Assembly (NCBI GenBank): GCA_900556095.1
Contig: USNU01000005.1
Coordinates: 1-14,444, forward strand
Origin: an uncultured Bacteroidales bacterium
GTDB lineage: Bacteria; Bacteroidota; Bacteroidia; Bacteroidales; Paludibacteraceae
DNA: 14,444 nucleotides
Direction of reading: 5' to 3'
The notes below the pieces were generated by a model. It was not told the origin of the DNA. It was given only the letters and a program-made list of their open reading frames with translations, and searched no databases. Positions 1-6,859 of the stretch are shown piece by piece (position 1 is the first letter of the stretch; the number at the start of each line of letters is the position of its first letter). The translations under genes were made by a program, and so were the position numbers.

Positions 1-331
1 ACATGCCGAGCACGCCGCCGAAGCCGCCGCCGAAAATGTCGCCGAACTGCGAGAAGATATCCTCCATCGACATACCTTGTCCGCCTCCGAAACCGCCGGC
101 ACCACCCATTCCGGAAAATCCGAACTGGTCATAACGCTGACGTTTCTGCGGGTCGGACAGCACTTCGTATGCCTCCGCAGCCTCTTTGAATTTCTCTTCA
201 GCCTCTTTGTCCCCCGGATTCTTATCGGGGTGGTATTGTATCGCCTTTTTGCGATACGCCTTTTTTATTTCTTCTGCCGACGCGGTCTTATCCACGCCGA
301 GCACTTCATAATAATCTCTTTTCTCTGCCAT
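1..331 (-). CDS. dnaJ: Chaperone protein DnaJ, N-terminal part (runs off left edge)
   Basis: DnaJ (Hsp40) stimulates the DnaK ATPase and delivers unfolded proteins to it in the cytoplasm. About 110 residues are visible. The protein starts [13 protein letters not shown], continues through a complete J domain with the HPD motif (YHPDKNP, near residue 35), which is the part that contacts DnaK, and enters a Gly/Phe-rich linker ([14 protein letters not shown]). The zinc-finger and substrate-binding domains lie outside the window. The ATG at 329-331 gives the canonical DnaJ N-terminus. It lies 80 bp downstream of grpE on the same strand. I see no separate promoter in that gap, so grpE-dnaJ is probably one unit. 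Identity is near certain; only the 3' end is missing. Confidence 0.97.
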   Translation of the reverse strand, partial: MAEKRDYYEVLGVDKTASAEEIKKAYRKKAIQYHPDKNPGDKEAEEKFKEAAEAYEVLSDPQKRQRYDQFGFSGMGGAGGFGGGQGMSMEDIFSQFGDIFGGGFGGVLGM

Positions 332-411
332 AATCCAATTAACAATTAACATACATCGCAATCGACACTATTTTTCTCTCCCACTGCAATATGCCATTCT
401 TAATTCATAAT

Positions 412-996
412 TTATTCTCCCACTACCACTTTGGCAAAGCGAATCACCTTATCGCCCAGTTTGTATCCTTTTTGCGTACAATCCACCACTTTGCCTTTTT
501 TGTCTTCGCCTGCCGCAAAGGTCGTAATGGCCTCATGCTCATCGGTGTTGAAATCGGCGTTGTGTGTCTCGATAGCATGGACGTCATGCTTGCCGAGGAA
601 ATTGATAAACTTCTGATATATCAGGTCCACACCCTCGCGCAGGCTCTTCACATCTTCAGTTTTCTGCATAGCCGAGTTGGCACGCTCAAAGTCGTCTATC
701 AGCGAAAGCATTTCGGTGAAAATCTTCTCGCCGGCAGTCTCCATCAGGTCTAATTTCTCTTTGTTGGTGCGACGGCGGTAGTTGTCAAACTCTGCCATCA
801 GACGCAAGTTCTTGTCTTCCAACTCCACGATACGCGCCTTCAGGGCAGCCACATCTTCCTGCGGTGCCTGTTCGGTTTGTTCGTTTTCTGCCTGTGCCTG
901 TGTTTCCTCTTTTTCCACCTCGGGTTGCTCTGTCTGAGGTTGTTCCATCTTATTTTCTTCCATATCCGGTTGCTCGTGTTTATGTTTCTTACTCAT
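412..996 (-). CDS. grpE: Nucleotide exchange factor GrpE
   Basis: GrpE releases ADP from DnaK and so resets the chaperone cycle. The product has 194 residues, a usual length. Residues 1-50 are a charged, Glu/Gln-rich disordered tail. A long coiled-coil helix follows (from about residue 50; ALKARIVELEDKNLRLMAEF, then DNYRRRTNKEK, a family hallmark). The C-terminal beta domain ends with GYKLGDKVIRFAKVVV, matching the GrpE signature. The start MSKKHKHEQPD is the only reasonable one: upstream lies a short gap with a sigma-54-like promoter. grpE is transcribed ahead of dnaJ. It is separated from the upstream HAD gene by 84 bp, which hold a dedicated promoter candidate rather than simple read-through. 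Confidence 0.97.
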   Translation of the reverse strand: MSKKHKHEQPDMEENKMEQPQTEQPEVEKEETQAQAENEQTEQAPQEDVAALKARIVELEDKNLRLMAEFDNYRRRTNKEKLDLMETAGEKIFTEMLSLIDDFERANSAMQKTEDVKSLREGVDLIYQKFINFLGKHDVHAIETHNADFNTDEHEAITTFAAGEDKKGKVVDCTQKGYKLGDKVIRFAKVVVGE

Positions 997-1040
997 AGTT
1001 CTCCTTATTTATATATGGGCAATATCGCCGCTTTACTACA

Positions 1041-1059
1041 CGCAATAGGTATGCCAAAC
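1041..1059 (-). promoter_or_regulatory. Sigma-54-like -24/-12 promoter of grpE-dnaJ
   Basis: Read on the minus strand the site is TTTGGCATACCTATTGCG. It has the invariant GG (1055-1054) and GC (1043-1042) doublets with exactly 10 bp between them, within TTGGCA...TTGC; this is the sigma-54 consensus TTGGCAC-N5-TTGC with a changed C after GGCA. A start site about 12 bp beyond GC would leave a leader of roughly 30-35 nt before the grpE ATG. A second TTTGGCA sits 19 bp further upstream (1077-1071), abutting the HAD stop codon. No TTG-N20-TAnnTTTG promoter is found in this gap. The sequence match is seen; use by RpoN is inferred. Confidence 0.55.
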
Positions 1060-1080
1060 GGCGTTCTGTCTGCCAAATTG

Positions 1081-1812
1081 TCATAGAATAGTCATCACAT
1101 CGCGCAGATGTGGCACAATATAGGTGGCGTCTTTGCGTTGTTCATCGGTCGCAGCACCTGCCAATACCCATATCGAATCTATCCCCGCCGCCTTTGCTCC
1201 GGCAATGTCGCTGGTGTAACTATCGCCTATCATTACCACTTCATCCTTCTGTAAATCAGGCATTTCCGTGCGGTTCATCGCCATCGCTTTTTCAAAAATC
1301 TGCGGATTGGGCTTTTGGATATTCACCTCCTCGCTCAGCACAATATGTTTGAAGTATGGCAGCAGTCCCGTGTGTTCCATTTTGTGATACTGACATTCCA
1401 CAAACCCGTTGCTCACCACCGTCAGCGGATATTTGTTTGCCAGATAGCGCACCACTTCCTCGGCGTCGGTCATCAGCCGGCAATAGGTGTTGGTCAGATA
1501 GACATATTCGTCTGCCATCTTCTTCGCCATCTCGCGTAAACGCTGCGGTGCCATGTCGGTCGTGATACCTATCTGTTGGCAGAGCGGAAACAGAAAATGG
1601 TCGAGATACAGATAGTCTTTGGTAATCTCGTTTTTGCCATAGCGCACCCACAACTCGGTGTTGTGCGTGTTGTATTTTTCAAACCACTCTTCGGGGGTCT
1701 CAAACCACTCCGCCAGATGATATTTGTTGTATAATTCCCGCTGCGACTTCCGCGCAACCTGTCCCCAATCGCCTATGGTGTCGTCCCAATCTATAAAAAC
1801 AGCGCGATACAT
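1081..1812 (-). CDS. HAD-superfamily hydrolase, YjjG-like nucleotidase/phosphatase
   Basis: This is a soluble phosphatase of the haloacid dehalogenase superfamily, 243 residues. All four motifs are present in order: nucleophile motif DWDDT (Asp8, acid/base Asp10), motif II VVSNGF (Ser134), motif III Lys167 in QKPNP, and the Mg-binding motif GDSYTSD (196-202). The helical cap lies between residues 20 and 110. The arrangement resembles YjjG/YfnB-type nucleotidases that dephosphorylate nucleoside monophosphates, including damaged ones, but HAD substrate specificity cannot be read from sequence. The gene starts 21 bp after the ruvB stop, so it is probably the last gene of the xpt-ABC-ruvB unit. 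The start MYRAVFIDWDDT places the nucleophile at the usual distance from the N-terminus. Confidence 0.88.
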   Translation of the reverse strand: MYRAVFIDWDDTIGDWGQVARKSQRELYNKYHLAEWFETPEEWFEKYNTHNTELWVRYGKNEITKDYLYLDHFLFPLCQQIGITTDMAPQRLREMAKKMADEYVYLTNTYCRLMTDAEEVVRYLANKYPLTVVSNGFVECQYHKMEHTGLLPYFKHIVLSEEVNIQKPNPQIFEKAMAMNRTEMPDLQKDEVVMIGDSYTSDIAGAKAAGIDSIWVLAGAATDEQRKDATYIVPHLRDVMTIL

Positions 1813-1833
1813 AAGTTCTATTTGAAATTTTCA

Positions 1834-2850
1834 TCAGAACAATGTCTGTTGGTTATCCCGTTGGTATGGTGTTTTATGCAAATGCTTGTATGCCAATTCG
1901 GTAACTTCTCGTCCTCGTGGCGTGCGTTTGATAAATCCCTCTTTTATCAGATACGGCTCATACACATCTTCTATCGTCCCTGCGTCCTCGCCCATGGCAG
2001 TGGCAATCGTATTAAGTCCCACAGGTCCGCCTTGGAACTTGTCAATAATCGTGCAGAGCAATTTATTATCTATCTGGTCGAGTCCGAAAGTATCGATGTT
2101 CAGTGCCTCCAACGCATATTGCGCAATATCCAAATCGATGGCACCATTGCCTTTCACTTGCGCAAAGTCGCGCACACGCCTCAGCAGTGCATTGGCGATA
2201 CGGGGCGTACCACGGCTGCGGCGGGCTATCTCGCCGGCTGCCAGACTGTCGATATGTACGCCGAGCAGTCCCGCACTACGTGCCACAATGCCTGACAAGA
2301 TGTCGGCATCGTAATACTCAAGGTGGCAGTTGATACCGAAACGCGCACGCAACGGCGAGGTCAGCAAGCCCGACCGTGTCGTGGCACCGATGAGCGTAAA
2401 GCGGTTCAAATCAATCTGTATCGTGCGTGCCGAAGGACCCTTGTCTATCATAATATCAATACGATAGTCCTCCATTGCCGAGTATAGATATTCTTCCACC
2501 ACCGGTGACAAACGGTGTATCTCGTCTATAAAAAGCACATCGTTGGGTTCTAAACTGGTCAGCAATCCCGCCAAGTCGCCGGGCTTGTCCAGCACAGGTC
2601 CGGAGGTAACCTTAAAGCCCACGCCCAACTCGTTGGCAATGATATTGCTCAGCGTGGTCTTGCCTAATCCCGGAGGACCGAAAAGCAGCACGTGGTCCAA
2701 ACTCTCGCCACGCATTTTCGCCGCTTCCACAAAGATACGCAAGTTGCTCACCACCTTGCTTTGTCCCGCGAAATCGGCAAAGCGCAACGGACGCAAGGCA
2801 TTGTCCTGCTCTTTTTCCGTCATCTGTTGTCGTATATCAAATTCGCTCAC
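1834..2850 (-). CDS. ruvB: Holliday junction branch migration DNA helicase RuvB
   Basis: RuvB is the hexameric AAA+ motor that, with RuvA, drives branch migration of Holliday junctions in recombination and repair. The product is 338 residues, the normal length. Visible elements are the N-terminal [12 protein letters not shown] motif, Walker A GPPGLGKT (58-65), Walker B FIDEIHRL (Asp109-Glu110), the hairpin that contacts RuvA, sensor GATTRSG followed by LRARFG with the arginine finger, and a C-terminal winged-helix domain with [18 protein letters not shown], a RuvB hallmark. ruvA and ruvC are not adjacent. It lies 47 bp after the ABC ATPase gene and 21 bp before the HAD gene, all on one strand, so read-through from the xpt promoter is likely; I found no own promoter. 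Confidence 0.98.
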   Translation of the reverse strand: MSEFDIRQQMTEKEQDNALRPLRFADFAGQSKVVSNLRIFVEAAKMRGESLDHVLLFGPPGLGKTTLSNIIANELGVGFKVTSGPVLDKPGDLAGLLTSLEPNDVLFIDEIHRLSPVVEEYLYSAMEDYRIDIMIDKGPSARTIQIDLNRFTLIGATTRSGLLTSPLRARFGINCHLEYYDADILSGIVARSAGLLGVHIDSLAAGEIARRSRGTPRIANALLRRVRDFAQVKGNGAIDLDIAQYALEALNIDTFGLDQIDNKLLCTIIDKFQGGPVGLNTIATAMGEDAGTIEDVYEPYLIKEGFIKRTPRGREVTELAYKHLHKTPYQRDNQQTLF

Positions 2851-2897
2851 TTGTTCTGCAATTAAAATGTTCTGTCATCGTTTCCGCCGCGAGGTTA

Positions 2898-3590
2898 TTA
2901 CTGCCCTATTGTCTTGTCGTGGAATAGTTTTTCCAAGTCGTCTATCTCGCTAATTGGCATATCGGCTTTTATCTGTCCGTGGTCGAGTATCACCACGCGG
3001 TCGCACATCTCCCGCACTTCCTGCATGATATGTGTCGAGAGTATCACCGTGCGGTCTTTTCCCAATTCGCGTATCAGGCTGCGTATCTCGGTCAACTGGT
3101 TGGGGTCCAAACCCGTCGTCGGCTCATCCAATATCAGCAGGTCCGGGTCGCCCAATAGGGCTTGTGCCAAGCCCACACGTTGTTTGTATCCTTTGCTCAA
3201 CTGCCCTATTTTCTTATGCCGCTCCGGTGTCAGTCCCACGCGCTCAATCAGCACCTCCACCCGTTCTTTGCTTTTCGTCTTTTGTTCTTTGTCCAACTGA
3301 GCCATAAACCGCAGATACTCTGCCACATACATCTCCTCGTATAGCGGATTCTGTTCCGGCAGATACCCAATCTCTTTCGGCACTTCGATGACGCATTGTT
3401 CTTTATTCTTTGTTCTTTGTTCTTTGTTCTCTTCCCATAGCCCCACAAGTATCTTCATCAGTGTGGACTTGCCCGCGCCGTTGGGACCGAGCAATCCGAC
3501 CACCTCGCCATCGTTGATTGACAGCGATATATCCCGCAACACTTGTTGCTTGCCGATGGTCTTGTTCAGATGTTCTATACGTACCGACAT
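2898..3590 (-). CDS. ABC transporter ATP-binding protein, GldA/ABC-2 type, with internal heptanucleotide repeats
   Basis: This is the ATPase subunit of an ABC-2-type exporter, 230 residues. Visible are Walker [10 protein letters not shown] (35-43), the Q-loop in IGYLPEQNPLY, signature LSKGYKQRVGLAQ, Walker B LLILDEPTTGLD and the H-loop STHIMQEV. The YLPEQNPLYEEM and LSKGYKQRVGLA segments resemble GldA-family proteins. It is shorter than the roughly 300 residues usual for GldA and lacks the C-terminal extension. No permease gene (gldF/gldG type) is adjacent. Two charged inserts, residues 54-65 (ENKEQRTKNKEQ) and about 100-110 (KEQKTKSKERV), are encoded by heptanucleotide arrays in loops of the fold. 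The gene starts 3 bp after the xpt stop, implying coupled translation. As written the frame is open. Gliding function should not be assumed. Confidence 0.85.
   Translation of the reverse strand: MSVRIEHLNKTIGKQQVLRDISLSINDGEVVGLLGPNGAGKSTLMKILVGLWEENKEQRTKNKEQCVIEVPKEIGYLPEQNPLYEEMYVAEYLRFMAQLDKEQKTKSKERVEVLIERVGLTPERHKKIGQLSKGYKQRVGLAQALLGDPDLLILDEPTTGLDPNQLTEIRSLIRELGKDRTVILSTHIMQEVREMCDRVVILDHGQIKADMPISEIDDLEKLFHDKTIGQ
3263..3292. repeat. Degenerate heptanucleotide array inside the ABC ATPase gene
   Basis: On the plus strand, after CC, the units read GTTCTTT, GCTTTTC, GTCTTTT, GTTCTTT: four 7-bp units, the first and last identical. The unit is the same 7-mer as in the intact array about 100 bp away in the same gene. 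It encodes the KEQKTKSKER stretch between the Q-loop and the signature motif, a region variable among ABC ATPases. It looks like an older, decayed copy of the same repeat. Confidence 0.75.
3396..3430. repeat. Heptanucleotide tandem array (5 units) inside the ABC ATPase gene
   Basis: Five consecutive 7-bp units on the plus strand: TTGTTCT, TTATTCT, TTGTTCT, TTGTTCT, TTGTTCT (AGAACAA on the coding strand). The unit is not a multiple of three, so gain or loss of one unit shifts the reading frame, while three units add seven residues. All three frames of the repeat are free of stops and give the same cyclic KEQRTKN peptide. It lies between Walker A and the Q-loop. Confidence 0.9.
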
Positions 3591-3593
3591 GTT

Positions 3594-4178
3594 CTATTCT
3601 TTCCGAAAAGTAATCGTTTGCGTGTCGCTATCCATCGCATCGATGATGGCTATCGACTCAAGGTGATACCCCTCTTCGCGCAGGATACGCCCGCCTTGTT
3701 GTTGTCCTTTCTCTATCGCAACGCCTAATCCGACCACCTCTGCGCCGGCTTGTCCCACGATGTCTATCAGGGCTTTCATCGCCTGTCCGTCTGCCAGAAA
3801 ATCGTCCACAATCAGTACTTTCTCCCCCGCTTGCAGATAGGGGCGCGACACAAATACGTGGTTATGGCGTTTGTGCGTAAAAGAATAGGCTTGCGACACA
3901 TATTTATCGTCGGTGCTGTTCGCCGTCTCGCCTTTCTTGGCAAAAACCACAGGCACGTCATATAGGTCGGCAAGCATAGTCGCGATAGCAATTCCGCTGG
4001 CTTCGATAGTCAGAATCTTCGTTACCTGCTTGCCGCGAAACCGGCGTTTCAGTTCGTGTGCTATCTGGCGCATGATATCGATGTCTATCTGGTGATTCAG
4101 AAAGTTGTCCACCTTCAGCACGTTACCGGTTTTCACTACGCCGTCCGCCAGTATTTTCTCTTCTAAGAAGTTATACAT
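3594..4178 (-). CDS. xpt: Xanthine phosphoribosyltransferase
   Basis: Xpt converts xanthine and PRPP to XMP in purine salvage. The 194 residues match the Bacillus-type family in length and layout. The N-terminus VLKVDNFLNHQIDI is characteristic of Xpt. The central TIEASGIAIATM follows, and the PRPP-binding loop VLIVDDFLADGQAMKAL lies at 121-137. The Bacillus enzyme has the near-identical VLIIDDFLANGQA. It is the first gene of a minus-strand series with the ABC ATPase (3-bp gap), ruvB and a HAD phosphatase. A clear promoter lies at 4226-4256. I looked for a purine-type riboswitch in the 47-nt leader and saw no room for one. Confidence 0.96.
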   Translation of the reverse strand: MYNFLEEKILADGVVKTGNVLKVDNFLNHQIDIDIMRQIAHELKRRFRGKQVTKILTIEASGIAIATMLADLYDVPVVFAKKGETANSTDDKYVSQAYSFTHKRHNHVFVSRPYLQAGEKVLIVDDFLADGQAMKALIDIVGQAGAEVVGLGVAIEKGQQQGGRILREEGYHLESIAIIDAMDSDTQTITFRKE

Positions 4179-4225
4179 AGTCCATCAAAAGAAATGACAC
4201 AAAGTCCATTAAACAGATTAGCCTG

Positions 4226-4256
4226 CAAAGTTACAAAAAAAAAACGACATAGACAA
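4226..4256 (-). promoter_or_regulatory. Bacteroidetes-type promoter of xpt unit
   Basis: Minus strand: TTG (4256-4254), 20-bp spacer rich in T, then TAACTTTG (4233-4226) followed by CA. This matches the Bacteroidetes primary-sigma consensus TTTG-N(19-21)-TAnnTTTG. It is 47 bp upstream of the xpt ATG. Confidence 0.85.
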
Positions 4257-4313
4257 GAGGTGGAATAACGATGGGATTAAAAACGGTGCGTCATTTGTGT
4301 AGGTGCAAAAAGT

Positions 4314-4420
4314 GAGCAGATGAGCGGCTGAGCAGATAACTTGCCAAATAAATATGCACTCGCCCGCGCCTGTGTATGTATAGAGTTTGGAAAAGTATCT
4401 GCTCAACTGCTCATCCGCTC
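4314..4420. repeat. Inverted pair of 8-bp triplet arrays
   Basis: Left arm 4314-4337 is three 8-bp units: GAGCAGAT, GAGCGGCT, GAGCAGAT. Right arm 4397-4420 is ATCTGCTC, AACTGCTC, ATCCGCTC. The right arm is the reverse complement of the left apart from three positions, giving a 24-bp inverted repeat around a 59-bp loop. I do not recognise the element. Confidence 0.75.
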
Positions 4421-4583
4421 GGGGACAAGTGGCAGACGGAAGCCTATCCACAGGGTAAGGTCAGGGAAAGAACAGGGAGAATAAGCAATTTTTATACTAC
4501 GCTTTCTGCCCGATTTCTCATTTTGCATCTACTGCTCTTGTTTTTTTTGTTAAAAACTATAAAGAACAAAACAGGGGCAATCG

Positions 4584-4616
4584 TTATAGGATGCTTATAG
4601 GATGCTTGTAGGATGC
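4584..4616. repeat. 11-bp tandem repeat, three units
   Basis: Three consecutive 11-bp units: TTATAGGATGC, TTATAGGATGC, TTGTAGGATGC. It lies 33 bp beyond the stop codon of the plug-like gene. The period is the same as that of a second array at 13561-13604, and both units contain TAGG. Confidence 0.85.
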
Positions 4617-4649
4617 GCAGGTTCCGGTGTGTTACTGAATGTTAAAAAT

Positions 4650-5972
4650 CTATTTGGTGAATTTTACTACTTGGCATCCGACTAATTGGTCGTACCGCCC
4701 GCCAAACGGATGGTAGTACACATAGATGGTGTACTCGTTTTCGGTCTGCCAGTGCGACCCCTCAGTGCGTTGGAGTGTGGCAGCCCTGCCTCCTTTGGGT
4801 ACAAACCAATATTGGTAGTCGTAACCGCCTTGCTTGACCAACTGCGTCAAGTAGTAGCAACGGTGTTCGTTGTCGTATTGCATACGGTTGTCTGCTCCGA
4901 AATGATTTAGAAACATATCTCCGCCCACATACACCGCTCCGTCGAACCACGGATTGGGCGCGGGGAGTGTCCAGTGTGCCCACAGATATTCCGCCTCGGT
5001 GTCGCTGTCGGTAGTGCGCTCGGCGTTTAACAGATACTGCCCGTCGGCATCGTATTCGTGCATATACGGCGTACCGCATTTGTCGGTTACCAGATCGCCC
5101 GAATACTCTGCTCCTGTGCCGCGCAGAGCATCGGCAAAAAGGAAAGCGTGGTAGTCGCGGTTGTCAAACTCTATTTGGTCTATGCCGGTACCGGAAAAAT
5201 AGACGGAATAGGCATCGAAGTGGCGGTACTCATTGCCGCCCTCGAAAATCAAAGCCTGTTGGTTTTGATAGCGCAATCGGTTGGGCTCCACATAAGTCGG
5301 ATAGGACGGAACGGCTTGGTTGTCTATGCGTCCGTTTTGTCGTACTACTAATTTGATTTCATTCGGGTCGCGCAGTTGGAGACCTGATGTGTTTATGTCT
5401 ATGTCCGCTTGCTGGTATCGCCCGTTCAGTTCGATGGAAGTGTTGGACCGGATGTTGGCAGTCATTTCCACGCGCGGTTCCACCACTGGAAAGCATACAT
5501 AAGCCGCCACTTTGTCCGGATTGCCGTCTTCGTATATTTTTAGTGCATAGTTGCCGCTTGCCAGAACTTGCATTTCTTCGTTGGGAAAGAGAAATCGATA
5601 ATGGGTGTAGTCGCGCTGTGTGTTGAGCGAATGTTCGTAGTCGGTAATGTCCTGTGTGGTGAATCCGCTCACATACTCGCTGCTGCTCAGGTTGCTTTCT
5701 GTCCAATCGGCGTTGAGGTGGAGCAGGGTGCAGGTGTAGAAATGCACATTGTGGCTCATCTCATCGAAAGATATCTCCAAGGTGTTTTGCGGGTCAGTAC
5801 CGTCAATTACGCCGTCTTGCAGCACAAGAAAGGGGCGCTGTACGGGGGTATGCTCTGCATATTGCACCCGCAGAGTGCGGATGTCGTTATTGAGTATCTT
5901 GGTGCGGTATTGCGCCTGTATGGGCAGTATGCCGCATAAGCCGCACAACAATATGTATATTGTCTTGCGCAT
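4650..5972 (-). CDS. Type IX secretion system plug-domain protein (DUF5103 family)
   Basis: The 440-residue product begins with a signal peptide (MRKTIYILLCGLCGILPIQAQ) and continues with the layout of the DUF5103 / T9SS 'plug' family. That includes IRTLRVQ near the start, a conserved HLNADW segment, SEYVSGF, DYEHSLNT and HYRFLFPNE, and a C-terminal beta domain ending YDQLVGCQVVKF. In T9SS species a protein of this family occludes the SprA outer-membrane channel; orthologues also occur in species where secretion is not studied. The start at 5972 is preferred over an in-frame ATG at 6095, because it gives a clean signal peptide and lies 20 bp after a strong promoter that the longer form would span. 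No other T9SS gene is in the window. Family assignment is from recalled motifs. Confidence 0.82.
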   Translation of the reverse strand: MRKTIYILLCGLCGILPIQAQYRTKILNNDIRTLRVQYAEHTPVQRPFLVLQDGVIDGTDPQNTLEISFDEMSHNVHFYTCTLLHLNADWTESNLSSSEYVSGFTTQDITDYEHSLNTQRDYTHYRFLFPNEEMQVLASGNYALKIYEDGNPDKVAAYVCFPVVEPRVEMTANIRSNTSIELNGRYQQADIDINTSGLQLRDPNEIKLVVRQNGRIDNQAVPSYPTYVEPNRLRYQNQQALIFEGGNEYRHFDAYSVYFSGTGIDQIEFDNRDYHAFLFADALRGTGAEYSGDLVTDKCGTPYMHEYDADGQYLLNAERTTDSDTEAEYLWAHWTLPAPNPWFDGAVYVGGDMFLNHFGADNRMQYDNEHRCYYLTQLVKQGGYDYQYWFVPKGGRAATLQRTEGSHWQTENEYTIYVYYHPFGGRYDQLVGCQVVKFTK

Positions 5973-5992
5973 AAGTGTTTCTTTTTTAGTGG

Positions 5993-6023
5993 CAAAAGTA
6001 CAAAAATAATTCCAATCGTGCAA
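5993..6023 (-). promoter_or_regulatory. Bacteroidetes-type promoter of plug-like gene
   Basis: Minus strand: TTG (6023-6021), 20-bp spacer, TACTTTTG (6000-5993) followed by CC. The start codon is only 20 bp further on, so the leader is about 13 nt. It is divergent from, and 16 bp away from, the tRNA-Thr promoter. Confidence 0.85.
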
Positions 6024-6039
6024 AAAAAACGATTGTCTC

Positions 6040-6070
6040 TTGCGTATTTCGGAAAAAAGCAGTAATTTTG
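6040..6070 (+). promoter_or_regulatory. Bacteroidetes-type promoter of tRNA-Thr
   Basis: TTG (6040-6042), 20-bp spacer, TAATTTTG (6063-6070). The block from the TTG to 6083 is identical at 38 of 44 positions to the tRNA-Leu promoter block at 6919-6962. Confidence 0.85.
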
Positions 6071-6075
6071 CACCC

Positions 6076-6206
6076 GCTTTTGTTGAGGCAAGCAATTAAA
6101 TTGTTGCCGAACAAAAGCAAGTAAGGTTTCCAAAAATCTTTGATTTTTGGAAAGAGCGGAGGCACAAGTCGCCTCAACGACCACGGAGTGGTCGGTCTTT
6201 GCGACC
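6076..6206 (+). ncRNA. Highly structured leader upstream of tRNA-Thr (candidate RNA element)
   Basis: Consecutive perfect or near-perfect hairpins fill the leader. (1) GCTTTTGTT (6076-6084) pairs with AACAAAAGC (6110-6118), with an inner stem GGCAA(G)CAAT with ATTGTTGCC. (2) TTTCCAAAAATC (6127-6138) pairs with GATTTTTGGAAA (6142-6153), a perfect 12-bp stem with a 3-nt loop. (3) GAGGC pairs with GCCTC (6159-6175). (4) CGACCAC pairs with GTGGTCG (6178-6194). (5) GGTC pairs with GACC (6194-6206). TTGTTGCCGAAC of hairpin 1 (6101-6112) recurs exactly at 6207-6218, just before the tRNA, so an alternative pairing is possible. GTTGAGGC (6082-6089) is also complementary to GCCTCAAC (6171-6178). No coding frame explains it. 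It matches no RNA family I know; it could be a processed tRNA leader, a small RNA or a dispersed repeat. Confidence 0.5.
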
Positions 6207-6224
6207 TTGTTGCCGAACGCGATT

Positions 6225-6300
<76 letters not shown>

Positions 6301-6336
6301 AAGAGTGATTTCAGAGAGGAAGTCGCTCTTTTTTTT
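6301..6336 (+). terminator. Intrinsic terminator of tRNA-Thr
   Basis: AAGAGTGATTTC (6301-6312) pairs with GAAGTCGCTCTT (6319-6330), 12 bp with two G-U pairs and a 6-nt loop, followed by a run of T to 6336. It begins one base after the encoded CCA. Confidence 0.9.
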
Positions 6337-6368
6337 ATTAGGAAACCATAGAGTCTCTAAAACCTATT

Positions 6369-6839
6369 CTATTCGTGGTGGTAGGGCTCGCCGCGCAGGA
6401 TAGTCATGGCGCGGTAGATTTGCTCCACGAATAGGAGACGGATCATCTGGTGGCTGAAAGTCATTTGGCTGAGGGATATTTTGCCGTTGGCACGGGCATA
6501 GACGGCAGGAGAGAAACCATATGGCCCACCAACCACCAATACTACATCGCGCCCCATAGACATCTTCTTTTGCAGGTATTGTGCAAACTCTATGGAGCGG
6601 AACTCTGTGCCGTGTTCGTCGAGCAGAATAAGGTCGGTGGCAGGAGCGATGGTTTTGAGTATCAGTTCGCCTTCTGCTTGTTTCTGCTGCTCTTGGGTGA
6701 GCGATTTGGCGTTTTTGAGTTCAGGGATAACCACCATATCAAATGATATATAGTGTGTAAGACGTTGGCGGTATTCGTCGATAAGGGCTTGCAAACGCGG
6801 GTCGGTAGTTTTTCCTACCACAAGGAGGGTGATCTTCAT
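6369..6839 (-). CDS. rlmH: 23S rRNA (pseudouridine1915-N3)-methyltransferase RlmH
   Basis: RlmH methylates N3 of pseudouridine 1915 in helix 69 of 23S rRNA, using SAM, on assembled 70S ribosomes. The 156 residues match the family length (E. coli 155). It starts MKITLLVVGKT, has ILLDEHGTEFRSIEFAQ (71-87), the SAM-binding SPOUT-fold knot motif VVGGPYGFS (102-110), and the conserved end HQMIRLLFVEQIYRAMTILRG then YHHE. The ATG at 6837-6839 gives the canonical N-terminus, and a promoter lies 20 bp upstream. An in-frame upstream extension is rejected because it runs through the promoter and the tRNA-Leu gene. It converges on tRNA-Thr. Confidence 0.97.
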   Translation of the reverse strand: MKITLLVVGKTTDPRLQALIDEYRQRLTHYISFDMVVIPELKNAKSLTQEQQKQAEGELILKTIAPATDLILLDEHGTEFRSIEFAQYLQKKMSMGRDVVLVVGGPYGFSPAVYARANGKISLSQMTFSHQMIRLLFVEQIYRAMTILRGEPYHHE

Positions 6840-6859
6840 TTTTTTTGCTATTGTTGGTG

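Larger units (their letters stand above)
4179..4649. other. 471-bp gene-free gap between plug-like gene and xpt
   Basis: No convincing gene is visible: the open stretches on either strand have no recognisable domain or consistent start. The gap holds the xpt promoter (4226-4256), an inverted pair of 8-bp triplet arrays (4314-4337 and 4397-4420) and three copies of an 11-bp unit (4584-4616) just beyond the end of the plug-like gene. The rest is AT-rich with homopolymer runs (for example around 4537-4550). Confidence 0.7.

Noticed and set aside
4179..4225. Purine riboswitch before xpt
   Set aside because: The leader of about 40 nt is too short and lacks the three-stem purine aptamer core.
4218..4451. 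77-codon open frame on the minus strand in the xpt gap
   Set aside because: It runs through the 8-bp inverted arrays and the xpt promoter, ends in a homopolymer run and shows no domain; chance open frame.
5973..6095. Longer start for the plug-like protein
   Set aside because: The extension crosses two promoters and buries the signal peptide; the start at 5972 is better.
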